DNA from: Nemania diffusa
Taxonomy: Eukaryota > Ascomycota > Sordariomycetes > Xylariales > Xylariaceae
NCBI GenBank assembly: GCA_038501195.1
Contig: JBBPUQ010000011.1
Location: 1,922,001-1,986,000, forward strand
DNA: 64,000 bases
Direction: 5' to 3'
The notes below the pieces were generated by a model. It was given only the letters and a program-made list of their open reading frames with translations. It did not search any database and was not told the origin of the DNA. Shown here one piece after another: positions 27,542 through 38,569 of this stretch. The stretch's first letter is position 1. Each line of letters starts with the position of its first letter. A program made the position numbers and the translations under genes.

Positions 27542-28116
27542 ATGAAGATCCTCAGCGTCCTCCTCCCCCTCGGCGCCCTGCTTTCGCGCACCGCCACCGC
27601 AGCCGACTACCCCGACACCGGCAATTTCTCCCGGGGCTTCCCAGACATCCCCGGCCCGATCCCCGTCAGCGAGGTGTACTGCACCGGGAAGCGGCTCGAC
27701 GCCGGCGACCTTCAACACGCGCACGCGAAGCAGGCCGACTACTGCGACCACGGCCGGGTCGGCAAGGGCATGATAAAGGCCTTCCCGTACCGCGGCGCCA
27801 TGTGGGCCGTGTGCAACTGCCTGAAGCTGCAGAAGGTGCCGTGTCCCATAGCCGAGATCGACCACGCCAACGCGCTGATCGACGGGCAGTGCGGCGAGGG
27901 CTATTCCGGCAGGGTGGTGAGTTTCTAATTCTTTTACCCGCTCGTCTGCGTTTTTTGCGCTCTCCTACTAGTATCCGCTTTCGAAGACTAACGGGGGCAA
28001 TGGTGTAGCATAGCAATAAGTGGCAGAAGATAATTATGCGCGAGAGCACGGAGCTCCTCTGGGGCGTTCCCCAGCCGTGTCATGTTTGTGGCGCCACTTG
28101 CTGTATAGTTGATTAA
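27542..28116 (+). CDS. Small secreted cysteine-rich protein (two exons)
   Basis: Exon 1 is 27542-27916. A 92-bp intron (27917-28008, GTGAGT donor, GACTAAC branch-like site, TAG acceptor) is followed by exon 2, 28009-28116, giving 160 residues. The first ~20 residues are a clear signal peptide (MKILSVLLPLGALLSRTATA). The mature part is small with ten cysteines, six in exon 1 and four clustered at the C-terminus (PCHVCGATCC), suggesting an extracellular, disulfide-stabilised protein. The start has a good context (CCACCATGA). Without splicing the frame ends three codons past the donor. It resembles uncharacterised small secreted proteins of filamentous ascomycetes; no enzymatic motif is visible. 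Its position about 1.7 kb from a RIPed block is typical of effector-like genes, but function is not shown. Confidence 0.7.
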
Positions 28117-28790
28117 TAGGTAACATTGGGTTTTCTGGTATTGTGGACCTATGGTAAGAGCTTGGAACGCTGCTCATGTTATTAATAATGATGCATTGCA
28201 ATGATGTAGTGAAGGCGGTCGAGATACCACAATCCTTTAGGATCCTCTCCTTCTAGTCACTAGTCTTCACAGACTTCAGTTCATAATTAAATAATTATAT
28301 CCCATTTGCTTCAAGTCTCCAGAGAGTGAGCCGTGTGAGTGCACGCCTCGTTTCAGCATCAAGTGCTTGTACGCTCATCGGATTAAGAAGGTTTAAGGTC
28401 TGGAGAAACGCATAAAGAGCATGTATATTCCACCTAAATGGCCGTTCTTAGAGGACTCGGCGAAGCGTTCTAGTCATCGGCCTAACTTAACCCGGCAACT
28501 CAAAATCTTTACCTAGCATCAATAGGCACCCGGGTTGAACCCCGTTGGTGGCCAATCTCAGTTTTCCTTTTCTTTCTCTACAATCAACTACTGTGTCACG
28601 ACTAGCTAGGGTAATAAGCTCAGGGTTCCATCGTGTGGAATCTCACGTAAACTCATATAACTAACTTCCATTAGGAACATACAAGGGTAATAAATAGGGT
28701 TAGGGATTCGCGTTCTATCCATTCGCTATGCCAGTATCTCAACCTTAGACGCCAAGCCAAGCCAAACACTACAACACTTTCTGCACGCCC
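28117..28790. other. Intergenic, no gene seen
   Basis: This is the shared 3' region of the convergent secreted-protein and heme-oxygenase-like genes. Only short, stop-rich frames are seen. A two-unit TAGGGTTAGGG at about 28697 is too short to be telomeric. Confidence 0.5.
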
Positions 28791-29849
28791 TCATCCAAAC
28801 TTCACATGCCCTTCTCCGACCTCCTTCAAGCTCTGTTCCGCTTCCGCCTTGGCGGGAGCCTTCAGGGCAATCTCAGCAGAGTGTAGTCTGCGCTCGTTCT
28901 CGACGACAACACTATCCCTGCTGCGCAAGCTCAACAACCTAGCCTCAGCACCATCCTTATCCTTTGCACAGATCTCGTCCAGCTCGCCTACGATGCGAAT
29001 CATGTACTCGAAAATGCAGCGCGCTTCCTGCACGATGTCCTGGCGCTCGGGCTCCGTGAGCGCGCCTTCCGCGTCGTGGAGGCGTTTCTTAAACTCCAGC
29101 TTCAGGTCCTCGCCATCCTCGAACGTGTCGAACCGGAAGAAGCTGAGTGGCTGCGTCTCGGCGGACGTGGCGTTGGCGAGGGTCGCGGGCGTGGGTCGCT
29201 GGGCAGAGGCGGGGACCCAGAATGCTGGGTAGATGTCCTCGAGCGAGGCCCGGATGAAGCGCCCTCCGGAAAACAGGGCCATGTAGAAGACCCATGCGTA
29301 CGCGAGTAGAGTATGGGGAGATTTCCCCACAGAGTCTCTGGTGTGTGCTAGAAATTCACTAAGGACTGGTGATTCCGAAGCATCATTAAGCTGCTCTGCG
29401 AGTGTGCGACTAGACCAGTGTGTCAAGGAAATCAAATCATTCTTTAGTGCTTGGGAGCGTTGCAGTCCTTCGAAGTATAAGTTGGCGAGGAGTGGCTGTA
29501 TCCGTGCGTTAACCGGTAGTTGACGGCGAGCACCCGAATCGTCGTCTAGCCGTGCCTCTACTAGATCACATGTAGTACCATTCGAGTCGCCTTCGTCGGA
29601 ATTATGTGCCCCTGAGGGCTCTAGAGATTCGGGTTCCAGGGCTGCCCGCCATAGTGACTCGAAGGCGATGTATATAGGCGCAACGTGGAGGAGACCAGAT
29701 ACGTACTGAGAGGCGTCATCTGCTTCTGGAGGCAGCGCCAGCTGTAGTCGGGAAATCACCAGCTTATTAAGCTTTGTGTGGACAGAACGGGTAGCGATGT
29801 TAATAGAGACTGACAAGGGACGAATATCATCCCCAGTCTTTGAAGGCAT
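28791..29849 (-). CDS. Heme-oxygenase-like protein
   Basis: A single-exon 352-residue protein. Near the N-terminus, RSVHTKLNKL places His24 where heme oxygenases have the proximal heme ligand. At about residues 188-200, FYMALFSGGRFIR matches the distal-helix region around SGG. These two marks and the all-helical character support the heme-oxygenase fold. The Gly-Asp pair before SGG in canonical enzymes is Ala191-Leu192 here, so the catalytic Asp is missing and ring-opening activity is doubtful. A polar insertion (about 72-112) and an acidic/charged C-terminal region (about 225-352) make it longer than classical enzymes. There is no C-terminal membrane anchor. The ATG at 29849 is the first Met in frame. 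Confidence 0.65.
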   Translation of the reverse strand: MPSKTGDDIRPLSVSINIATRSVHTKLNKLVISRLQLALPPEADDASQYVSGLLHVAPIYIAFESLWRAALEPESLEPSGAHNSDEGDSNGTTCDLVEARLDDDSGARRQLPVNARIQPLLANLYFEGLQRSQALKNDLISLTHWSSRTLAEQLNDASESPVLSEFLAHTRDSVGKSPHTLLAYAWVFYMALFSGGRFIRASLEDIYPAFWVPASAQRPTPATLANATSAETQPLSFFRFDTFEDGEDLKLEFKKRLHDAEGALTEPERQDIVQEARCIFEYMIRIVGELDEICAKDKDGAEARLLSLRSRDSVVVENERRLHSAEIALKAPAKAEAEQSLKEVGEGHVKFG

Positions 29850-31135
29850 GGTAATAGGTATAAGGAGATGATAGCGGGAGGGATGGCGCTGAGATGAAAC
29901 TGAGAAGGCAGAAAGCCTACAGACACAGTTGAGACAAAACGAGCCAGAGCTCTAAAGGTTCACTCCATTAATATGATAATCTCTGCTAGTTTAGAGGGGC
30001 AACAACGCGACTACCGTCTCACAACCGGGAATGTACAGGGCGAGGCGGCAGGCGGAACTGAGTGTCCAACCAAGTCGCCTTGAACTCAAATATAACCAAT
30101 ATAACCAGGTGCGCTGTCTTACAAGGAAGCCACGAGGTCTTCAGCTCGCCAGTAAGACAGACCTCCAACAACGCGAGGCTTGAAGTACAGAGAAATGAGG
30201 AGATGTGATAGGCTGCACGAGGAGCCAAGAGAGTTCAACCGGAAGTCCAAGGAAGAAAGAGGAAGAGTCGAGATAAGGTTAGGTTGACAAGAAGAGAGGG
30301 GTGTGACCATAGAGCCTTTTTCCACTGTAATAATCATCTACGGAACCCGCAGAACCCCTACCCAAGTACCTACCTACATAAGGTAGGTAGGTAGGTAGCT
30401 ACTACTATATGTAGAACAAGACCCAACGAGAACAGTATAGTCTACCTGGGCAGGGTTCGGGTAGTTAGGCGGCAGGCCCATGTGCCCGGAGTAACGGGTC
30501 ATGCCCGTAATCGAGTCAGATCTTGAATCTCGTCGTGCTCCTCAATGTTCTCATGACCCGCCCTATTAATAATCCACTTGAGAAAGACGCTCAGATCGGG
30601 TAACGATACACAGCATCCAGCTAATAAGCATATAATCCGGTTCCCAGTCCATCGAGCTCAGGATCTTGGTCGGATAACAGCCACGGAAACCATCGTCGCT
30701 GTGTTGCTTCTAGACTAGTGTACCATTTGACACGCGCGGATCCTTGCATGGAATGACACAGTAGCTTTTGGTGCCTGTCTACAGAGTACTGGGCAGTCAA
30801 GTACCTAAGGTACCTACATAGTTAGATACTGGGGCCTCTCACACGCGGAATATGGCTTGGGGAGATGTCTCCGTTAGAACCCCCCAGCTAACCAGGTTTT
30901 TTTTTCTCTTCCCCATCGCACTTTTCGATGTTAGAAAATGGCGAATTTAGAATTGTCGATCGTGACTAAGGTGGGAAACTAAGGTGGGATGGGATGCAGG
31001 GGTGGAGAAAATACTCCGGTCTGCTCCGGTGTCTTGGTTGCTTGCCTGATGAGGGGGGTTATGTAATTAACTACCTATATGTAGCTAGCATGAGTCAGCC
31101 ATGCTGCCCTGAGACCATCGATCTAGACTAGGTTA
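29850..31135. other. Intergenic, no gene seen
   Basis: Balanced composition without a credible coding frame. It contains a short GTAG microsatellite around 30378-30400. The part next to 29849 should hold the promoter of the heme-oxygenase-like gene. Confidence 0.5.
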
Positions 31136-31567
31136 CGGTGGCCCACAGCTGTTACTGGGTCAAAACCCATACACTTAACACCTTGAACCTATTTCCGGTC
31201 CACTATATTCGCTTAATCTAGCTTAGACTGGCAGTACATTACCGAACAAGGCTTAGTACATAGCTCGATTAGGCTTAGACCATGCAGCGGAGCTACAGTC
31301 TTTTATATGCAAATAAGCATTTAAATACATAGTACTTAACTAAGAGGCTATATGCTTTTACTAAAATATATGCTTATATTTAAGATTTCTATCTGCACGT
31401 AGGCTTGTTAGATGCGCAATTGAGCGGGCTATTTTATGGTATTTTATTTAATTGTTTGAGTGTTGTTGTTGGTGAGTAATTCGCTCTGAAAGCTAGAGAT
31501 TTGGTCGAATCAAGAGATATGATGTTAAGTGTATAGGTTCTGACCCAGTAACAGCTGTGGGCCACCG
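31136..31567. mobile_element. MITE-like element with TA flanks
   Basis: The left end CGGTGGCCCACAGCTGTTAC and about 50 bp in total recur inverted at the right end (about 31523-31567) with a few transitions, for example AAAACCCATAC versus AGAACCTATAC. Each end is directly flanked by TA, as for Tc1/mariner-type insertion. The ~330-bp interior is A/T-rich and non-coding, so it is a non-autonomous element. Assignment to a superfamily is an inference from the TA duplication only. Confidence 0.7.
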
Positions 31568-31741
31568 TATAGGTAAGATAAAGTCCCCTGTCGATCTCCT
31601 ACCAAGTTAAGTCACCCAGCTGTTGTTATCAGGAACTATCCAAGATTTCGGTGGTGTTCGAGTCTCAGCCATCATGCATGCTATATTTCCCTAGGACTAG
31701 ACCCCTCACCTACTTCCTACTACTCACTAACCTCAGTTCAC

Positions 31742-32434
31742 CTATGTTGTCTTCCCTTTCTCCGCCTCGACCCTCTCCCACTCCTCCCACATCACGCCGC
31801 CAGCAACGTCCTTCCCCTCTCTAATCTTAACTAGACACGGCATTCTGGAATTAGCAACCCTTCATATTCTCTGGGGCGAGGTGTCAAAGCGTGGTAGAGC
31901 CATGGCAGGTAGGGCTCTAGATAGCGTAGGTAGGTAGAATCACTCACCATGTTCCACCCCGCCCATTTTCAGCGCCATCTCCCTCCACACATCCACATGC
32001 AGGTCCGGCACGTCGTAGACGGGCGGGTCTCCCCTGACGGCGCCGGCCCCGGACTCGTCGTGCAGGAACCGCCTCTCGTCCACGAGGACCACGTCCTTGA
32101 AATACACCGACCCGGCCTCCGTGGGCACGTCGTAGCGGCGCATGATGGCCATGCCATCGGCCTGCTGGAGGACGCGTTTAGCTTTAGACTCGATGGTCTC
32201 GTCGCTCGCTTCTGGTGCCGCGATAGATCCTGCTGCTGCTGCTTCAGGAGAGGGGGGGGAGGGAGGGGGCATGTGGATCTGGATGTATTCCCAGACGCCA
32301 GACTTCAGGCACCATGGCGAGCAAAGCCGTCCGTGCCGGTGCCATGCCGCCGAGAATTCCTCGTGAGAGAGGTCCGGTCTGCGGAAGAGGGGGCCGCCGG
32401 CTGAGTTGAGTTCCGGGGTTTCTGTTGCTGACAT
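31742..32434 (-). CDS. EthD-domain protein (two exons)
   Basis: Exon 1 is 31948-32434. A 117-bp intron (31831-31947, GTGAGT to CTAG) leads to exon 2, 31742-31830, giving 191 residues. Exon 1 alone stops two codons past the donor; splicing adds a C-terminus containing REGKDVAGGVMWEEWERVEA. The region PDLSHEEFSAAWHRHG (about 19-34), then WEYIQIH and a region with DVVLVDERRFLHDE, has the order of fungal EthD proteins, small dimeric alpha/beta-barrel proteins related to ethyl-tert-butyl-ether degradation EthD and polyketide-associated monooxygenases or cyclases. A Pro/Ala-rich loop (about 56-76) is inserted. The substrate is unknown, and no biosynthetic cluster is visible nearby. Confidence 0.65.
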
Positions 32435-32627
32435 TTTATATACCTCTCCAATACTGGGTAGTCAACATTTAAATTAAACTGTTTCGTATCGTAACTTTGG
32501 GGTCATTGAATTGCGAAAGTGTCCTTATCATGCTTTGAATTTTAGTGCGGATATGGTCGTCTGATAATTCTCTCGATGGATTTGTAAGCCGGAGAAGCTG
32601 TAGCAGGGGCTGAGTTTTAACCCATGA

Positions 32628-32825
32628 CAGTATCCCTTTGAGTGCCGTTTCCGCACCGCGACTTAAAAAGTGGAATAACGGGGCCGCTCGCAGGCATGTT
32701 TACACCCAATAAAACGATTATCCGAGCATTATTTATACTCTTATTGGGTGTATGCATCTGTACGAGCGGCCCCACTATTCCACTTTTTAAGTCGCGGTGC
32801 GGAAACGGCACTCAAAGGGATACTG
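32628..32825. mobile_element. 198-bp MITE, near-palindromic, TGA duplication
   Basis: Ends CAGTATCCC...GGGATACTG are part of about 85-bp imperfect inverted repeats; the outer 50 bp match without mismatch. The whole element can fold into one hairpin. Both sides are flanked by TGA, a 3-bp target duplication such as PIF/Harbinger-type elements make. It lies about 190 bp upstream of the EthD gene start, so it may affect its promoter. Frames crossing it on both strands are by-products of the palindrome. Confidence 0.8.
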
Positions 32826-33135
32826 TGATCTCTTGCTTATCTGTCATCAACAGACATGACGATAGTGTTAAGGACACCTATCACCGAATGATTGAGAGAA
32901 GCGGTGTAATAGCTTTGTACGTCGATCCGGCAACCGTGTGTATGCATTTCTCATCTACGTTCTATACCAGCGTAGTCCTATTGATCCAACCCCGAGCGCA
33001 AACTACCGACCTAATATCCTAAGAGAAGCCACAGAGCGCCGTATCCATGCAACCCTGTGATCATGCGTATACCTTATGCCATCATATGTCTACCTTGTAT
33101 TTGTGTCCAATAACAATGTCCGAATCATCGCATTA
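32826..33135. other. Intergenic, no gene seen
   Basis: The gap between the MITE and the 3' end of the transporter gene. Nothing specific was recognised. Confidence 0.5.
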
Positions 33136-34598
33136 TCATAACTCAGTGTCGGAGTCTACATTCTTAATTGGCTCGCCATCATCATGGCTTTCATGGTTGA
33201 TGAATAAGAACGATATCACTACTATCACCGCACCAACCCAATACACAAAACTCGAGTATTGTTGGTACTGAATCATCTCTCCAATGAGCGACACCGGTAT
33301 GTTCAACGACAACCCTACAGTGACAACGAGCGGAGTCGTGAGGAGCATAGCATATGCCCATGATATATCGGAAATGAAGGACGAGACTGAGTTAAGCTAC
33401 CGATTTGTCAATTTACAGCACTCAGACGTTGTCACGGGGAACGTACGAGAATGATCGTCCAAATTTTACCATTGGGAGGGAGTTCGAACTGCAACGAGTC
33501 AATCTCTCATCATGTTTACGCATGCAACAGGATCGACTCACAGGTTCAATCCCCGTGTAATGTAGAATGGGGAACAGTGGCCAAAGCAACAAAACATTGA
33601 ATATACCAACGAGGCCAAAGAATAAAGGCATGTTGACACGATCTTCGTTTCCTATCCTTACTTTCATCACGACCACGTAAATGCCGTAGACGATAGCACT
33701 GAAAAGCGCCATTGCATCGCCAATCGCGATTTGGGCTTGCGTCTTATGCGGGAAGTTGCCTCGGTCGTCGTCATTCCCGTCGCCCGTAAGGTCAACCAAC
33801 GATATGAGAATGACACCTGACAGCGAGGCCAGCACGCCGATTAGCTTGCGAACCGAGAAAGCCTCGATTTTCATCATTGCGCAGAATATGAGTGTCCAGA
33901 CGCTACTTGTCGACGTCAGGATCGTGACGCTTCCCACACTCGTGTACTCCAGGCCGGCAGACGCAAAATAGTTGCCGAAGAACCAGATCATAGCAAACTC
34001 CAAACTGAATTTCGCCGTCTCAAGGAACGTTAGCTTTCCTGTGGGTTCTGCAAGATCACATGCTTCGGGATGTTCTTCCTCGCTGACTAGCAACCGTTCT
34101 CCTAGCATGGAGTCTTCATTTTCCGCACTACTCTTAAATCTATCCGGTCCATGAGCACGTCCCCTCCAGGCCTGTAATGCTTGGTTCTTAACATGCCTAA
34201 ACCCGCCATTCTGTATTATGTATTTGATGGAGATCGGTATCATCGAAATCGCAAAAATGGATGTGTTCATATACACGACGAAGAAGGGTTTATTGTAGGT
34301 ACGATCGGAGAAGATGTACTAGGTTACGTCAGCTACCTAATAATCACCCTGGCGGAAGAAGTTCACCCAAGGGCGGGCTACTCACGCTAGCGAGAAAGTT
34401 CGATGTCGTCCAAAGCAAAACAGTGACGAGAAGTAAACTGATCCCAAGCGTCCTACGCGCCAGATGCCAAGCCCCGAATGTCCGGCGCCCCCCACCGATC
34501 GAATTCCCACGAGGCCCGGCGGGGGTTGATGGGCGGTCAGCGACCGACAGCCTGATAGATGGCGGTCTTCTCGCCATATCGTCGCCTTCTCGTGGCAT
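33136..34598 (-). CDS. SLC35F-type drug/metabolite transporter (four exons)
   Basis: Exons are 34386-34598, 33542-34318, 33447-33488 and 33136-33396. All three introns (67, 53 and 50 bp) are GT-AG and phase 0, giving 430 residues. The protein is a multi-pass membrane transporter of the drug/metabolite superfamily resembling SLC35F1/F2 (DUF914). Exon 1 ends in a membrane segment (LGISLLLVTVLLWTTSNFLAS). Exon 2 carries MIWFFGNYFASAGLEYTSVG and FSAIVYGIYVVVMK. The splice joins restore family-like text, for example GIEP|FELPPNGKIW and IIL|LNSVSSFISD, followed by AMLLTTPLVVTVGLS. About ten membrane helices are expected, in an endomembrane or vacuolar membrane. The substrate is unknown. A second Met at residue 8 could also start. 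No damage is seen. Confidence 0.85.
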
Positions 34599-35234
34599 AT
34601 CGTCCGCTGTCGTCTGCTACCCGTCCTCTGTCGCCGGCGATCCCGAGGTTAGGAGCCTCAGGTCGGATGAGTACACGATCGGTAGGTAATGTCGAAGGCA
34701 CTAGATGGAGTCATTGACCTCAGGACGATGCTCAATTCTCGAATATGAAGTATTAAAGCTCTTGGGCAAGTAGGAGGAGTGGTGGGCAAGGTTGAATGAA
34801 TGAATGTCACTCAACGCCAAATCTCTGAATAGCTTGAAACAAACAGAGCTGTAACAGGTTGCCGCTCGGTACTACTACGTACGTATACTTACCTGGTTCT
34901 GCGACGTACCACTTTTATCTAGATGCGTGCATGTACTCTGTATCTACTAGTAAGTACTTACCTAAGGTACCTACCTAGGAAAGTTAGGCCCTAGACGCTT
35001 TAGTGGGGTAGCTACCCGAAATGGTTTAGAGTGCTCTACAGATAGTGAAAGGTGCGCGCTACAAATAACTGAGGCAGGTAAGTACATTCTTTCGTGGCAG
35101 GAGCCCATGTTGTCGCTTTGTCGCAGTTCAGACTGTTGTTGAAACTGTTAGTATTGCACGAGGAGAAAAGTCATATTCGTCATGTGCTAACGATGTCTAC
35201 TTTGCTAGTTTATACAGCCCTATGCTAAAGGGAG
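34599..35234. other. Promoter/intergenic region, no gene seen
   Basis: Upstream of the transporter start and downstream of the damaged Zn-cluster gene. Short frames only. A TACCTAAGGTACCTACCTAGG palindromic cluster around 34957-34978 is the only notable pattern. Confidence 0.5.
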
Positions 35235-36429
35235 TTATAACTTATAGATAAAAACTTCAGCGGTGCTGACATCTGATTTGACTTGAATGGTGCGTATCTC
35301 AGGCGAAGCCCATTGCGTTATATCTTTAAGCTTCACCGTCGGCCAGCAGAACGTGAACTCCAAGCCTGAAGCTTTACCAGTCCTATACAGGATGCATTCT
35401 GTCATGCGATATCGGAAACGTGGCAGGTGGTGTATAGTTCGATTCGACTGTTGCAAAACAGCTTCGCAAGTCTTGCATACGCCGTTTAGATCGTTGGTAC
35501 CTTCTAGGTTGCACTAAAAGCTCATGAGCATCGGGACCAGAACTCGAACACAGCACGTGTATCACTATACCCTAACTTTTCGCATGCAGCATCTTACACA
35601 AACCTTTAACTTCCGTGTGTTCCTGGTCTCTTCTCGCATCTTTTGGTCCGAGAATGGCCGGCGGCCCTGTCGGGTTTCGGTCGATTTGCCTGGCTCCCAA
35701 TGCACCAACTCGAGACCCTGATTACCTCTATCCTCTAGGACTGGCTTTCTCGCATCTTAATGCTTTATGACAGCTCAGCCACCCTCTACAGCGGGGTAAT
35801 TGGAAGGGCTACGATGCCGTCGCAAAGGGGCCTTGGTCGAGTGCGGGCAGTTGAAGACGCGCGTTCATAGAGCTCGCAGCTGCGGGTTCGCATACATTAC
35901 CTGACATTCGATTTCAAGCTGTGGGCGAGAAGGGATGAGAAAGATAGAAGTAACACAACAGGAAATCGGCATATAGACCTGTATCATGGCCCGGTGTTGA
36001 CTAGAGCAAGCTGGACTCGTCACTGGCGATAGTTGTTGGGCATTGGGTTGCTAGTGTGGACGTTGGTAGCGGAGCAACTACCAATTGAGACGTTAGAGAT
36101 GTCCCGTCGAAAGCCCAAGAGCCGGAAAACTCGAGGGCTGCCAGGTTTTCATCAAAATCATGATCGAAATCAGAGGCACTCGTCTGCCAATCAACCGAGC
36201 CCGGGTTGTCCACATGGAAGTGGTCATCGTACTCGTCAGGTACGATCAAGAGTGCTTCTAGCTACAATGGCGCTATGGCATTTGTCGTTTGTGACCCTAG
36301 AAGCTGGGAGAGCGGTAAGTTGAGGAGACTAGCAGCACGCTCAAGCGTAGCCCGGTCGCTCTGCGTCATGCTGGACAAGAGATCACGCGGATTCTCCGGT
36401 CTGTGTCGCACGTTTCGAGGGCCTGCCAT
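35235..36429 (-). pseudogene. Damaged Zn-cluster (C6-like) fungal regulator gene
   Basis: Three coding pieces lie in order on the minus strand. The N-terminal part (36429-36001) starts MAGPRNVRHRPENPRDLLSS, is interrupted by one in-frame TAG around 36262-36264, and continues with an acidic region. The middle part (about 35753-35571) reads through GRRPFSDQKMREETRN and KVCVRCCMRKVR. A 57-bp GT-AG intron (35514-35570) joins it to CNLEGTNDLNGVCKTC (35513-35235), completing a Cys-x2-Cys-x6-Cys ... Cys-x2-Cys cluster. The following region (QQSNRTIHHLPRFRYRMTE, KDITQWASPEIRTIQV) matches what I recall of an uncharacterised fungal Zn-finger family. The protein then ends early at 35235 without the family's C-terminus. 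The linker between 36001 and 35753 is not resolved. It is likely a pseudogene, or a truncated gene if the TAG is spliced out. Confidence 0.55.
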
Positions 36430-38569
36430 TTTCACCGCACGCTCTAGCTACGGCGGGCTATAGTTTGGTGATTGGGTCCGAAGGTATTCAGCGGGTATTT
36501 TACATGGGGGACGAGGCAAGGAAACTGTAAAACCGGACAGCGGAGACCACCGGAGACACGGGAACCTATACAGTGATACATACTGTCATTTCTCACTCGG
36601 CACAGCAGCAACGGCGGTGAGCACGCTGGGTTATATTGGTGCACAGTAATGGACTCAGGCGACATTGAAAGTTGGGATGGAAAACGCGTCTTAACCGTTA
36701 CGCAGCTCGTCCCTACATAATTTCCCTAGTTACGCATAAGCTTTTAAGATATTGGCCAGGCACTTCGACCGGTCCTGGAAATGGAAACAGCCCGCCAAAC
36801 CACTCGCCCCGACCGTCCCGACCGTCCCGACCAATATACCACCGGCCCTAACAATGTTAGCCAATCCGCTCCCGCCTGCTTGCCGTTTCGGGAACCGGTC
36901 AACCTCTTCCCCTGTTTCTAGGCCGGCGCTAACTACATTTGGTCACGTATAACCGTGAGGCTAGTTCAGAGGCTCAACAGAGCATTTTATAAAGTACCTA
37001 TAAGAGTATGTACTACCTCCCGTGCGTGCCACCATCAAGTACTATGGACTAGGTGGTTTCTTTCGTGGGCTGTCCCATTCTATGCATGTTTCAGTAACAA
37101 GATGTAAGATGCCACTAATAGCTAGCTGGTCAAGTATGTTAAGCCAATATCACTACATACATCTAGGTGGCCGTGAGTCATAAGTGTCGACCTGAGCAGC
37201 GAAACAACTGGCAGCATCATATACATGTATCTAAGGTAAGTACTATCTTCCATCTCCAAGCCCACCGATTACGGAGGCCAATTTATAATCAAAGGCTTTT
37301 AAGTCATAATGTATATACTTTTATACCTTTTTAAACTTATTTGGTTTATTATATAGTCTAGTGAGTTTGTGTGACCTGTTTCCCTTAATAAGCAGGTTAA
37401 GTCTTGAGTTATTAAACGCGTATATATATAACTATAGCCAACAGACCTTTGGCAGAGTGATTGGTATACACTGCAACAATAATACACTATTGCACAACAC
37501 GCGAATCGATTCTGAGGGCAATGCAACACTAAATTGAATAAAATGGAACTTAGAAAACTGTCTCTGTTACATCTTCGCTGTCAAACCTCATGCCCATCAC
37601 TTCTTTCTATCCTTTTCTAAATTGCCTCGGCAGAAATGGTAGCCTTTCAATACAGTTCTGAATCGGAGGATAAGGTTGGTGCAGCACAAGCGGGCAAAAG
37701 GGCGGTTTATTCGCTACCTATCTTATGAACAAGTCCAGTAATTATTTGGCCTAGCTATCCCGGGGATCAGACGCAACCCAACGTTCTCTAAATTCCATGA
37801 TCGTACGTGGTAATGTATGACTTGGTTAATTACACCGTACAATTGAGACTCAATCAATAACAGGGCGCTGGTTTTTGGATCCGTGCGGGAAAAAGGGACG
37901 TGATATAGAATTGAGTTGTGCAGGTCAAGCTGGGGCCAAGACCGGGTAGCTTAGGCGAGACTCTCAATCAGATAAGCCAAATATTATGCTCGGACGAAGT
38001 ATATCGTTGATTGTTGACGCTACAGACTTCAAGTATTCTCACATCCATAAGGTGGTCAGGTACCTAATATATTAGCAATTGTACAGACCCTTGGTGCACT
38101 TTTCAGCTGAGATGCTTTTGATTGGGTTCACGCGGCGCGTCGATTGAAGAATAATGAGACAAAGGTACACTAAAAAGAAATTAAGTTGCTACCCCATAAT
38201 ATATCAAAACAGCGTCTAATTGCAATTGGAGTTTTGAGCCATATTTAGGCATGCTCCCGAGGTTTGATAGAAGAGACAACTTCTAGTCGATGAAACATAT
38301 CACTCGTGAAACCTCACATCGTCTATACACATTCTCTTTGAAGTGATGCCAAGCCCCCAAGATGTTGTTCTCTAATGCTGGCTAACCCCTTTGACGGTCG
38401 AGATCTCCAGTAGGATCTGATGCCAGTGGGGAGCACTAGATAACTGTAATATGATGAATGAATAGAGAGGCACACCGAACAAGAATGTGTTACTCCTTCT
38501 TGGTGGGCCATATATTAGTTGGTACATGATATCGTGAAGGAGCTGGCTAATCGTGGGTGTCTGCCTCAT
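36430..38569. other. Intergenic ~2.1 kb, no gene seen
   Basis: Stop-rich in all frames. It contains a short CGACCGTCCC tandem near 36809-36834 and an A/T-richer stretch at 37290-37560 with TATATATA. On the minus strand that stretch begins TGTTGCATTG and vaguely resembles an LTR, but no pairing ends or target duplication were found. Confidence 0.45.

Noticed and set aside
27282..27545. 87-codon plus-strand ORF
   Set aside because: It overlaps the promoter and start of the secreted-protein gene in another frame and reads as low-complexity.
28690..28710. TAGGGTTAGGG telomere-like sequence
   Set aside because: Only two units, and the neighbouring DNA is ordinary intergenic sequence.
32617..33022. 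ORFs starting MPFPHRDLKSGI on both strands
   Set aside because: They arise from the palindromic MITE; the identical start on both strands is the inverted repeat itself.
33535..33560. GGTTCAATCCCC resembling a tRNA T-loop
   Set aside because: It lies in the coding sequence of the transporter, at an exon/intron border, with no surrounding cloverleaf.
37299..37529. Possible solo LTR on the minus strand starting TGTTGCATTG
   Set aside because: No matching CA end or target duplication could be found.
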